Of a stretch of DNA of 64,000 bases, positions 8,539 through 17,800 are shown piece after piece (positions within the stretch are counted from its first letter, which is position 1; each line of letters opens with the position of its first letter). Source of the DNA: Longimicrobiales bacterium (GTDB lineage Bacteria > Gemmatimonadota > Gemmatimonadetes > Longimicrobiales > Gaopeijiaceae); NCBI GenBank assembly GCA_951828585.1, contig OX639991.1, positions 2,512,576 to 2,576,575 of the forward strand. The letters are read 5' to 3'. Position numbers and translations under genes: made by a program. The notes under the pieces are model-generated. The model did no database searches. It was not told where the DNA came from and worked only from the letters and a program-made list of their open reading frames with translations.

Positions 8539-9829
8539 CAGACCTTGGCAACCCTCTCACTACCACCGCCGCAACCCCATACTCGTCAATCTCCAGAAAC
8601 GCGGCCAGACCATTCGGCCCGAACGCTGAGGGGATGACAATGGCACCTGCGGGGTAACTCCCCACATAACGCCCCTCCGAGTCCAGCACATCGACCGGAC
8701 CGTCGTCACTGGCCGGCTGCTTGCCGCGCCGTTGCACCCAGATCATTCCGTTCCAACTCGCCTGAAGGCCGCGAATCACGGGAACCTCATCGAAGAACTG
8801 CATCTCTTCGATCCACTCTCGGCGTACTTCTCGATTGACCTCCGGGGAAACGAGCTGTCCGTTTGCGAATATGCGGCGCAACTGTTCGTCCGGAGTCGCC
8901 TCCAGCTCTCTCAGGCGACGGTTCCGCTCGGCGCTGATCAAACGATCCGTCACTGGTTCCGGTTGGAGGGGACGTGCGAGAATGCGCGATACACCTTTCC
9001 CGCGCGCAGCAATCTTGATGGCGTAGGCCGACGAATCCGAAAATGCCACCGACCCGTCCGGCAGGGCGCCCCAATGCAGCCCGGGGGTGAATTCCCGGCC
9101 CTCAGCCGAGCGTCCGCCGGTTCCCCCACCGGATCCCCGCAATCGAGGCAGCCACGCCGACGCCATAACACTCTTCACGGCCTCCTCACCGGAAAGTTCG
9201 ATGTGCTCGATCGGTCGCGCTGGAACGCGCCGCCGCCGCGACTCATCCCCATGGATGACGGTGTACGTGGAGCCCCCCGCGCCCATCGGCACCGTGATCG
9301 CCGCGGTGCCACGCCGCTGAGGAAGGTGCGGGGAAATCACCGTGGACGACCGGTCTCCGCCCATGCGCACCATCCGCTCGAAGTCGCCGTTCGCATCGAA
9401 GATCTGGTAGGCGAGGTGCCCCACATCGAGCACCACGACCCGCCCGTCCTCCATGACCATCATATCTTCGGCCGAGCGAAACTCGCCGGGACCTTCACCC
9501 CGTCTCCCGATCTCACGGATCAGCGCGCCACCGGGACCCACCACGAAGATCCGGGCGATCTGATTGTCGAAGACATAGAGATGCCCCTCGCCGTCAAACG
9601 CGACTCGCTGAATGCCGCCGAACTGCTCCCAGTCTTCGCCCGTCAGCGAGCCGACCCGAAAGACCTCTTCGAACTCAGGTTCCAGCCAGTGATCGTCACC
9701 GGGAAGGTCGATCACCTCCTGGGCGGTTGATGCGTCTGCCGACCCGGCCGTCAGCGCGGCGCACAGGCAAGAGCGCCACGCCGCCCGGCGCAGTCCGGAT
9801 GCCTCTGGATCAACGGAATATCGTGTCAT
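8531..9829 (-). CDS. Secreted six-bladed beta-propeller protein (propeller locus 3)
   Basis: This 432-residue protein has a twin-basic N-terminus, a hydrophobic segment ending near ADASTAQ and the mature start EVIDLPGDDHWLEPEF. Blades carry GHLYVFDNQIARIFV, GRRGEGPGEF and LPDGSVAFSDSSAYAIKI. A helical insert follows (LRELEATPDEQLRRIFANGQ), then the closing blade WNGMIWVQRRG. I chose the ATG at 9829 because the signal peptide follows. The frame stays open upstream to 10285, but those residues come from the adjacent broken propeller. Ligand and function are unknown. Confidence 0.8.
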   Translation of the reverse strand: MTRYSVDPEASGLRRAAWRSCLCAALTAGSADASTAQEVIDLPGDDHWLEPEFEEVFRVGSLTGEDWEQFGGIQRVAFDGEGHLYVFDNQIARIFVVGPGGALIREIGRRGEGPGEFRSAEDMMVMEDGRVVVLDVGHLAYQIFDANGDFERMVRMGGDRSSTVISPHLPQRRGTAAITVPMGAGGSTYTVIHGDESRRRRVPARPIEHIELSGEEAVKSVMASAWLPRLRGSGGGTGGRSAEGREFTPGLHWGALPDGSVAFSDSSAYAIKIAARGKGVSRILARPLQPEPVTDRLISAERNRRLRELEATPDEQLRRIFANGQLVSPEVNREVRREWIEEMQFFDEVPVIRGLQASWNGMIWVQRRGKQPASDDGPVDVLDSEGRYVGSYPAGAIVIPSAFGPNGLAAFLEIDEYGVAAVVVRGLPRSVN

Positions 9830-9924
9830 TGACCATTGGAATAGTCGCGCGAGCCGGAGGGTCGCAAGTCCACCGGTAGCCCACTTCCACCTCCTCCGCG
9901 TCAGCTTCCCGAGCGTTCCAGCGG

Positions 9925-10554
9925 TCACACCTGCACATACTCGACGTCCAGTTCGTCCCGTGTGTGGCCCAGGATGTGGTCTTCGCCGATCTCGTAGATC
10001 TCCAACTCCCTTGGGGGTCTCCACATGGCCCAACATCCGTCCCTCGGGGTCGAAGACGGTCCAGAGCCGGGCGGGCCGGTCGTCCGTCGGCGACTCGTAT
10101 TCCTCCACCCAGAGATGGTCCACCCGGTCGGCCATGATCGACTCGAAGGCCGGGAAATACGCCGCCACCGGGGAGGTTCGGAACACCCTGCGTCGTTCTT
10201 CGACGGCCTCCAGCATGTAACTCGGCATATCGGCGACACGCCCTTCGACGTGGACCACGATTGACGACGACGATCCGGCCGTCACTGAGCTGCGTCGGTG
10301 GCGTGGAAGAGCAGGTAGGGGTCTTCGCCCTCGAGAATGCCGATCGACACGGTGGGCTCGGGTCCAATCTGCCAGGCCAGCCGCGAGCCGTCCGGCGGCC
10401 GGGAGTTTTCCACGACCTGGATGCCGGCGCTGTCGCGAAGTTGGCTACCCGGTCCAGCGGGACTTTGGCGGTCCGGCTGGCACGCGGTGGCGCTCACGGC
10501 GATCGCCATCGCGATGCAACGATTCCTCACTTTGTCAGCCGCCGCCTTTCTCAC
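9925..10554 (-). pseudogene. Six-bladed beta-propeller with internal deletion (propeller locus 4)
   Basis: The 5' part encodes a lipoprotein-type signal (ending SATAC) and the typical propeller opening QLRDSAGIQVVENSRPP, then DPYLLFHATDAAQLSDGRIVVVN. The sequence jumps directly, in another frame, to a C-terminal part: RVFRTSPVAAYFPAFESIMA, ADRVDHLWVEEYESP and LWTVFDPEGRMLGHV. After one more frame change comes the usual tail, GEDHILGHTRDELDVEYVQV. About 200 central residues, including the GEGPGEF blade, are missing. An internal deletion plus a frameshift explains this. Confidence 0.75.
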
Positions 10555-10569
10555 CAGGTCTCCAGACTC

Positions 10570-11760
10570 CTACCGCACGCCACGCGGCAACCGCTTGACC
10601 ACGACCGTCGGGACGTTCAGATCGTTCTTCTCTACGAAAGCGACCAAGCCATTCGGACCGATCGCGGCCGGCAGATCAGTGGCATCGCGGGGGAACGTGC
10701 CCAGGTAGCGGCCATCCGCGGTGATCAGGTCGATGGGCCCAATGCTCTCAGGTTCGTCGCCCCTGCGGCGGACCCATATCGTGCCTTGCCAACTCGTCCT
10801 GAGGCTGCGCACCACCGGCACCTCGTGGTAGTACTCCATCGCTTCGAGCTGGCCACGTCGGAATTCGGCCATGGCCCGTTCCGTCGGGTCGCTGGCACGT
10901 TCCACCGAAGTCTGAAGGGCCTCCAGTTCACGCTCGATGTGGGCGGCCTTCATCCCATCGGTCACGGGGTCCGGTCGGAGCGGTCTGGTCAGGATCCGTT
11001 CCACTCCGCGGCCAGGGGCCGTGATCTTGATCGCGTAGCCGGACGAGTCCGTGAAGGCCACGCCGCCGTCGGGAAGCACGCCCGCCCGCAGACGGGGGGC
11101 GAAGGCTTCCGGATCTCCCAATGGCTTCCACCCCATCGCCACCGTGTCGTGCAGAACTTCGTCGCCACTCAGGACGTAGCGCATGATAGGGCGGTGTGGG
11201 GATTCGGGTGCGCCAAAGTGACGGACTTCACCGGTGGAAATGACGGATTCGGTTGCGGGATCGGCCTGCAGACCTGGAATCATGACCCAGAAGGTGCCGC
11301 CAAACGGGACGTTGCGCTCGAAGTCGCCATCGGGCCCAAACAACGCGAAGGCGCGCATTCCAGCATCAAACACTGCTATGCGACGATCGTTCAGGATTGT
11401 GAGCTTTAACATGGGCGCGGCATCTCCGTCAAACTCTCCCGGGCCCTCGCCCACCCGGCCAAACTCGCGCACCAGGTTGCCTTCGAGGCCCACGACGCTG
11501 ATACCGGCGGCCTGGGTATCGAGGACATACAGGTTGCCGGTCGCGTCGAATGCGACAGTGGCGATCCGGCCAAAGGTGTCCCAGTCGCCCCCCTACATCG
11601 ATCCCACCCGGTACAGCTCCTCGAAGTCGGCGACGAGCCATCGATCTTCGGCTGGAAGCTCGATCACTTCCTGCGCCCCCATGGGCGGAACGCCCGTGAG
11701 CGAGATCGCACAAGCGACCACCGCCGCGCCGGCGATCCCGAGATTCGTTTTGCCGATCAT
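10570..11760 (-). pseudogene. Six-bladed beta-propeller interrupted by one amber codon (propeller locus 5)
   Basis: Reading from the ATG at 11760 (preceded by GAGGGGG) gives a signal peptide and then AQEVIELPAEDRWL and EELYRVGSM. A TAG codon follows at 11595-11593. The same frame then continues without a break (GGDWDTFGRIATVAF, GRVGEGPGEF, VLPDGGVAFTDSSGYAIKI) to the stop at 10570. Total length would be 396 residues. In its close relative at locus 3 the same place reads RVGSLTGEDW, so the stop replaces a Thr-like position. Translation can restart only at internal codons such as the Met at 11493, giving no signal peptide. Confidence 0.8.
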
Positions 11761-12058
11761 GAGGCACCCCCTCTCAAATGATGTGATGTGATCCTTCGCC
11801 GGTCCCGCCGAGGTTGCGGACGAGCCTCCCGCCGCACCTCCTTTGGCCGCAGCCGCTGTCGCGGCCCCGGCGTCACGCCGTTTCTTCTTGCATGAGATGA
11901 GCATTAGATCCACCAGTTGGACGGGCTCGTCGCCGTGCACGTTTACATTACATAGCGGATCACGTCTTCTTCGTCGAGGATGTGGCGTGCTGAGGACTCC
12001 GGAACGAATCGTGCGGCCTGGTCGGAGTGGTTGACCGCATTCCTGACTGCCGGACCAC

Positions 12059-12088
12059 CCTCCCCTACGTAGCCCTCCCCTACGTAGC
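12059..12088. repeat. 15-bp perfect tandem duplication
   Basis: CCTCCCCTACGTAGC occurs twice back to back. It includes the short palindrome CTACGTAG in each copy. It sits about 80 bp upstream of the interrupted PadR-operon gene. Confidence 0.8.
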
Positions 12089-12110
12089 CCCTTGTGCTCC
12101 GCGTGCGCGC

Positions 12111-12151
12111 TACATACCTTGTAATGCCAGATACATTGTACCTCATGGCAT
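12111..12151. promoter_or_regulatory. Nested palindromes, possible PadR operator
   Basis: TACA-5 bp-TGTA (12111-12123) and TACATTGTA (12132-12140) lie within an outer inverted repeat, ATGCCA (12124-12129) and TGGCAT (12146-12151). They are immediately upstream of the start codon at 12165 and its AAGGAG. PadR-family regulators bind AT-rich dyads of this general form, and a PadR gene closes this operon, so autoregulation is plausible. The assignment is inference. Confidence 0.45.
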
Positions 12152-12544
12152 AAGGAGCGCAATCATGGAGGACCCGGGAAGCAGGAGTTCCGACATCGAT
12201 ACCCAGATTGATCGCTGGCGGAAGCGGAAGGAACGCACATCCTCGCTCTCGCCTCCCGAGCTGGACGAGCTGGAGGACCATCTGCGGGGACGCGTCGGCG
12301 TGTTGCTGGAGGCGAACGCGGAGCTGCCTCCAAAGCGGGCGTTCGCGATTGCACGACGCGAACTCGGGAAGTCTGGACCTACCCCGCTTTCACGGACGGT
12401 TATGTTTTGGTGTTGATGGTGTCTGATAATGGTTTCTTTTTCTCGCTCTTTCAACGGTGGAGAGGGGTAACGAGCGACCCCGACGAAGCGAGCAGGCCGG
12501 AGAAGCCCGGAGAGCTTCGGCCGCCCCGGAGCTGCAGGTTCGCT

Positions 12545-13396
12545 TCAGGCCGCATGGTTGAGTTTCTCGAAGTCCGCCGGCGATTCGTAGCCGAGCGCGG
12601 AGTGGAGCCGGCGGGTGTTGTAGAAGCCCTCGATGAATTGGAAGACTTCACGCCGCGCCTTGGCCACCGTCGGAAAACGCCGCCGGTCGATGAGTTCGCA
12701 CTCGAGCGTGGCGAAAAAGCTCTCACACATAGCGTTGTCGTATGCGTCGCCCACCGAGCCCATCGACTGCGCGATGCCCGCCTCGCGACAATGCTCCCCG
12801 AACGCCAGCGACGTGTACTGCGAGCCTTGGTCGGAGTGATGGACGACTCCACCCCTCGGCTGGCGGCGGCGGACCGCCATCTCCAGCGCGGCCCCGACCA
12901 GCTCGGCCTTCATGTGGGGTGCCATCGCCCAGCCGACGATCCGCCGGCTCCAGGCATCGAGCACCACGGCGAGGTACAGCCAGCCGGTCCAGGTGGGCAC
13001 GTACGTGATGTCCGCCACCCACAGTTGGTCGGGACCCTTGGCCGAAAAGTCCCGGTTCACCAGGTCCGGCGCGGGCTCGGCCTTGGCGTCCCTCTTCGTC
13101 GTGCCCGTCTTGAATCGCCTCCGCGTCACGCCCTCGATGTCCAGCTCCCTCATCAGGCGTGCCACTCGCTTCCGGCTCACACGCTCGCCGTCGGCCAAGA
13201 GCGCCGCGTGGATCCGCGGGCAGCCGTAGGTCTCGTCGCTGTCGCGCCAGATCGCCTTGATCCTGACCTTGAGCTCGGAGTCTCGCCCCGCTCGCGCCGA
13301 GGGCGGACGGTTCAGCCAGCCGTAGTACCCGCTGGGGGAGAGACCCAGCACCCGGCACATGGCTGCAAGCGGAAAGGTTGCCCGGTTCGCCTTCAT
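12545..13396 (-). CDS. IS3-family transposase OrfB (DDE integrase)
   Basis: This 283-residue protein has an HTH_21-like N-terminus (SPSGYYGWLNRPPS, then DETYGCPRIHAALL) and an rve integrase core. The catalytic acids are the Asp of VADITYVPT, the Asp of VHHSDQGSQY and the Glu of NAMCESFFATLECEL. The C-terminus has the FYNTRRLHSALGY signature typical of IS3 transposases. Its ATG overlaps the orfA stop by 4 bp. The frame is intact. It is most likely made as an OrfAB fusion by -1 frameshifting in orfA. Confidence 0.93.
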   Translation of the reverse strand: MKANRATFPLAAMCRVLGLSPSGYYGWLNRPPSARAGRDSELKVRIKAIWRDSDETYGCPRIHAALLADGERVSRKRVARLMRELDIEGVTRRRFKTGTTKRDAKAEPAPDLVNRDFSAKGPDQLWVADITYVPTWTGWLYLAVVLDAWSRRIVGWAMAPHMKAELVGAALEMAVRRRQPRGGVVHHSDQGSQYTSLAFGEHCREAGIAQSMGSVGDAYDNAMCESFFATLECELIDRRRFPTVAKARREVFQFIEGFYNTRRLHSALGYESPADFEKLNHAA

Positions 13397-13710
13397 GAAC
13401 GCATACCCCCGCCAGGGATCGATTCGCTCTCCCTCGCGAACCAGGCCGCGGCTTTTTTTAGGATGTCCCGCTCCATCCTGAGCCGCTTGACTTCCCGCTT
13501 CAGCTCCCTCATCTCCTTGCGTGCCTCCGTCGTCAGACCGTCACTGCGCCGGCCCTCGTCCAGGTCCGCCTGCTTGACCCAGTTCCGGATCGTCTGCTGC
13601 GAAGGCTCGAACTCGCGTGCGAGAGACCCCGGACTACGCCCGGCTCTCACCAGCTCGACGATACGTTCCTTGTACTCGGGCGGATACCGCCCTCGTCTTC
13701 TTCCCGCCAT
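13393..13710 (-). CDS. IS3-family transposase OrfA
   Basis: This 105-residue protein has a helix-turn-helix domain (YPPEYKERIVELVRAGRSPG, then SQQTIRNWVKQ) and a C-terminal leucine-zipper-like helix (EMRELKREVKRLRMERDILK). These are the DNA-binding and dimerising halves of an IS3 OrfA. Near its end an A-run in CTA AAA AAA GCC provides a slippery site. AAGGAGGTG just upstream of the ATG is a strong ribosome-binding site. Confidence 0.92.
   Translation of the reverse strand: MAGRRRGRYPPEYKERIVELVRAGRSPGSLAREFEPSQQTIRNWVKQADLDEGRRSDGLTTEARKEMRELKREVKRLRMERDILKKAAAWFARESESIPGGGMRS
13453..13459 (-). other. Probable -1 programmed frameshift site (A7)
   Basis: On the coding strand seven A residues occur in the context CTA AAA AAA GCC within orfA. 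A shift of -1 here leads into the orfB frame, as calculated from the two stop positions. IS3 elements are known to make their active OrfAB transposase this way. The site is 57 bases before the orfB start codon. Confidence 0.7.
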
Positions 13711-14257
13711 GACTCACCTCCTTGGTTGAACCCAATGGAAAGGTGTCCGTCATAGCGGGGCAACTCCAGTCGGCGGCCCTGTCGAGAGAGTTCACCAAAT
13801 CGGGGAAGCGGCGGTGGAGGAAGCTGCTGTTGGCAGGCTGGGCGCTGTACGCGGCTTCGTTCCTTCTGCCGACGACGACGGCTCAATGGAATACGGGTGC
13901 AGGTATGGAGAGCGGACCGGTTTGGGGGTGGCAAGCCTTCGTTGGAGCGCTCTTCCTGGTGGGGGAAAGCCCGGACTGGCTACTGAAGCTGAGTGGGGTG
14001 TCCAACATCCTGGTGCTGGCGACCTTCCTGAAGCTGCGGGGCAAGCGGCCTCCCAGCTCGGCCTGGCTTACATGTGGCCTCACGGGAGCGGCACTATTCA
14101 ACCTCTATTGGGGGGCGTCGGGTTTCGATGTGCGTGTCGGCTACTGGATCTGGGTCGCTTCGTTCGCTTGTATCGCCTCTGCTCTGGGGATGCGTGCCGG
14201 GGAGTGGGCTTCCGCGAGACCAACAGCGTCCCGCCCATCGGGCCAGGGAGTATTCGA

Positions 14258-14599
14258 ATGAAGAAAGCGGTTTCCAAGGAACTCGTGGCCGCCTCATCCC
14301 GTCCGATGGTGCTTTCCATTCTGGCCGGTGGTGAGAGCTACGGCTACGAGATTCTCAAGTATGTCAAGCTGCTATCCGGTGGCAAACTGGAGTGGTCCGA
14401 CGGGATGCTCTACCCCGTCCTGCACCGGCTGGAACGCGACGGCCTGATCGCGGGCCGCTGGGAAGTGACGGAGGAAGGGCGGCGGCGCAAGTACTACAGT
14501 CTGACCAAGCGTGGAAGGGGTCAGCTCACCATCGACCGCAAGAACTGGCGGACGGTGCATGGAACGCTCGAACTGTCATGGGGAGACGGTCGTGTTTGA
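14258..14599 (+). CDS. PadR-family transcriptional regulator
   Basis: This 113-residue winged-helix protein contains the PadR signature: MVLSILAGGESYGYEIL (helices 1-2), SDGMLYPVLHRLERDGLI (recognition helix) and RRRKYYSLTKRGRGQL (wing). A short C-terminal helix follows for dimerisation. The ATG overlaps the TGA of the upstream membrane protein gene by 4 bp, so the two were made together. In this operon the membrane partner is broken by an IS3 element. That may reduce translation of the regulator through loss of coupling. Confidence 0.92.
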   Translation: MKKAVSKELVAASSRPMVLSILAGGESYGYEILKYVKLLSGGKLEWSDGMLYPVLHRLERDGLIAGRWEVTEEGRRRKYYSLTKRGRGQLTIDRKNWRTVHGTLELSWGDGRV

Positions 14600-14842
14600 T
14601 GGGAAGAGCGCTTTCGTCGCGCTTTGCCGGGCGGGTGCTTCCGGGCCACGCCCATAAGGGCAGGGTGCCCTCCGCTTGTCAACAGTTCCCGGCCGGATAC
14701 CGTGCAATCCGCGTCACCCGGGGCCCATGAAGCGACGCTCCGCGCTTGCCCCCCCTCCCCGCGAGCCCCAATGTCGAAGCCCTGCATCGCCGCCCCAGCC
14801 AGGCCCTTCAGGGCACCCCCACCCCACCCCACGAGCCCGAAC

Positions 14843-17800
14843 ATGTCGCAACGAATCACGCTGCCAAGCCTCACCGCCCTCTTCCTCCTCACTCTGTCCC
14901 CCCCCGCCCTCGACGCCCAACAACGCGGCGCCCGGGGCGGCCCCGGCGCAGCCACCGCCCAACCCCAATCCGACCACGCCCTCGTCAACCAGACCTCCGC
15001 CCGCTCGATCGGCCCAGCGGTCATGAGCGGACGCATCGTGGACATCGCCGTCGCCGAGTCGCCCCTCACCCGCGGTGGCCGCCTCGGCACAGTCATCTAC
15101 ATCGCGGCCGCCACCGGCGGCGTCTGGAAGTCCACCAGCGGCGGCGTCGACTGGGAGCCGATCCTCGACGACGCCGGCGTAGGCTCCATGGGCGATGTCA
15201 CCGTCGCGCCTTCCGCCTCCGATATCGTGTGGGTGGGAACGGGCGAGCCCAACAACATGCGTAGCTCCTCATACGGCGACGGCGTCTACAAGTCCGTTGA
15301 CGGCGGCGCCACCTTCGAGCACATGGGTCTGCGCACCTCGCAGCACGTAGGCCGCATCATCATCCACCCCGAGAACCCCGACGTGGTATACGTGGCGGCA
15401 GTCGGCGCGCTCTGGGGCCCGGGCGGAGACCGCGGAGTCTTCAAGACCACCGACGGCGGCGTCACCTGGGAAGGCGTGCTCACCATCGACCAGCACACCG
15501 GCGTGACCGATCTGGCCATGGACCCGACCAACCCTGACGTGCTATACGCCTCGGCCCTCCAACGCGAACGCCGCGCCTACAGCTACGTGGGCGGCGGCCC
15601 TGGCAGCGGCATCTACAAGACCGTCGACGGCGGGGCCACGTGGACGAAGCTGAGCAACGGTCTCCCCACCTCCGACATGGGCCGCATCGGCCTCGACATC
15701 AGCCTCAGTCACCCCGGAACCGTCTACGCCGTTATCGAAGGCTCCGAGCAGGGCGTCTACCGCACCGACAACGGCGGCCGGGGCTGGCGCAAGATGAGCG
15801 ACATCGCGTCCATTCCGTGGTACTTCGGCCAGATCCGCGTCGACCCGCAGGACCCCGAAGTCGTCTACCACCTTGGCGTGCCCCTGCAGCGCTCCACCGA
15901 CGGTGGGGCCAACTGGGAGCGGATCGCGCGCACCACCCACGTCGACCACCACTCCATGTGGATCAACCCCGAGGACCCGTCGCACATCCTGCTGGGCAAC
16001 GACGGCGGCTTCTACGTCTCCCATGACCGGGGCGAGACGTGGGACTTCTCTCCGAACCTGCCCGTCAGCCAGTTCTACGCGGTGGGCCTGGACATGCAGG
16101 AGCCCTTCTTCGGGATCTACGGGGGACTGCAGGACAACTCCACCTGGGGCGGCCCGAGCCGGACCCGCAACAGCATGGGGATCGGCAACGCCGACTGGAT
16201 CCGAATGGCCGGAGGGGACGGGTTCTTCGCTGCCATCGACCCGAACGACCACAATATCGCCTTCGTGGAGTCGCAGAACGGCAACATCCAGCGCTACAAC
16301 CGGCGCACCGGTGAACGCAAGTCGATCCGGCCCCGCCCCGCGCCCGGCGAGGACTCCTACCGCTTCAACTGGAGTTCCCCGATCCAGATCTCGCCCTTCG
16401 ACCCGGCCACCGTCTACTTCGCCGGCAACCACGTCTTCAAGAGCACCAACCGGGGCGATTCCTGGGAGGTGCTGGGCGAGGACCTCACCCGTGAGATCGA
16501 CCGCGACAGCCTCCCGATGATGGGCTCGGTCCCCGCCCGCAACGCGGTCTCCCGCCACCAGGGCACCGCCGTCTTCTCCAACATCTCGACCATGCACGTC
16601 TCCTCGCTCCGGCCCGGCCACATCGCCACCGGCACCGACGACGGCACCATCTCGATCACCATTGACGACGGCCAGACCTGGCGTAAGACATCCGACTTAC
16701 CCGGCGTGCCCGACACCACCTATGTGAGCCGCGTCCGCTGGTCAGCCCACGACGAGGCGACGCTGTACGCCACCCTCGACGGCCATCGCAGCAACGACTT
16801 CCACCCCTACGTGCTGAAGAGCACCGACATGGGCGAGAGCTGGACCTCGATCGCGGGCGACCTGCCGGAATTCGGCAACGTGCGCGCCTTCGCCGAGCAC
16901 CACGAGGACCCGAACCTGCTCTTCGTGGGCACCGAGATCCGGCCGTTCGTGTCGCTCAACGGGGGCGAGTCGTGGGTGCCGCTCGAAAACGGCATCCCCC
17001 CCTCGCCCGTCCACGACCTCAAGATCCACCCGCGCGACGACGCCCTGGTCGTGGCCACCCACGGTCGCGGCTTCTTCGTGATCGACGACCTCTACGCCAT
17101 CCGCGGGCTCGCCGAGGCGAAGGCGGCCGGGGGACCGTACCTGTTCCCGGTCCGCGACCCGCTGGCGCATGTCGTCAACACTTCGCACACGACGGGCACG
17201 CACGCGGACCGCAACTACTCGGCGAGCAATCCGGCGTACGGCACCACCATCTCGTTCATGGCGCCCCAGGGGACATCGGGCGAACGGCTGCTGGAGATCG
17301 TGGCGACCGATGGGCAGACGCTGCGCACGCTGGAGGCGCCGGGCGGCGCGGGGCTTCACCAGGTGCAGTGGAATCTGAGGCTCGATCCGCCGTGGTCCGG
17401 TCCTCCAGCTGCGCCCTCCGGTGGGGGGCCGGGTGGTGGATTCGGGGGATTTGGGGGATTCGGCGGCGGAGGCGGAGCCGGTGTCCCCGCGCTCCCCGGA
17501 CAGTACACCGCGCGCCTCACGATCACGCCGAACGAGGGCGACCCGACCGTGCTCGAACGCGAGTTTTCGGTGCGCATGGACGACCTGATCGGGATGACGG
17601 ACGCGCAGTTGGCCGACCTGCAGGCACTGCGGCTCAGGCATCGCCGTCTCTCGGCGACGCTCGGAATCGCCGTCCGCGAGACGCAGTCCATCCAGGAGGA
17701 GCTGACCGGGATCGAGGCCGCGATGAAGAAGGTCGACACCAGCGAGGAGTTGCAGGCCCAGGCCGACTCCCTGAACGAGGCGGCCGGCGAGGTACTCCGG

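Larger units (their letters stand above)
11761..12164. other. 404-bp divergent intergenic region
   Basis: This lies between propeller locus 5 (minus strand) and the PadR-operon membrane protein gene (plus strand). It holds a 15-bp perfect tandem duplication at 12059-12088 and AT-rich palindromic promoter-like sequence at 12111-12151. A GTTTACATTACATAG stretch near 11939-11955 also resembles the dispersed palindrome described further on. No convincing protein is encoded. Confidence 0.5.
12380..13762 (-). mobile_element. IS3-family insertion sequence (about 1.38 kb)
   Basis: The two ends form imperfect inverted repeats: left TACCCCGCTTTCACGGAC and right (reverse complement) TGCCCCGCTATGACGGAC. 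Between them lie overlapping orfA and orfB genes. The host reading frame is restored when the element is removed. A clean direct duplication is not obvious: the flanks share only AC, so the ends are placed to within 2-3 bp. Confidence 0.85.
12165..14261 (+). pseudogene. Permease-prefix/HAAS-type membrane protein split by an IS3 element
   Basis: The 5' exon-like part (12165 to about 12377) encodes an 'ELEDHLR' helical domain (SPPELDELEDHLRGR, PKRAFAIARRELG). The 3' part (about 13763-14261) resumes with SAALSREFTKSGKRRWRK followed by four or so membrane spans. Removing the IS joins the flanks as AAG TCT GGA CTC CAG TCG, restoring one uninterrupted frame of about 235 residues. The stop overlaps the PadR start (ATGA). 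Proteins with this N-terminal domain are commonly encoded beside PadR regulators and are thought to anchor or sense for them. The split almost certainly inactivates this copy. Confidence 0.82.

Noticed and set aside
15542-16621. Long minus-strand open frame inside the sortilin-like gene
   Set aside because: It is a shadow of the repeat-rich coding strand; composition is Val/Asp/Gly/Arg-rich and it has no start context or motif.
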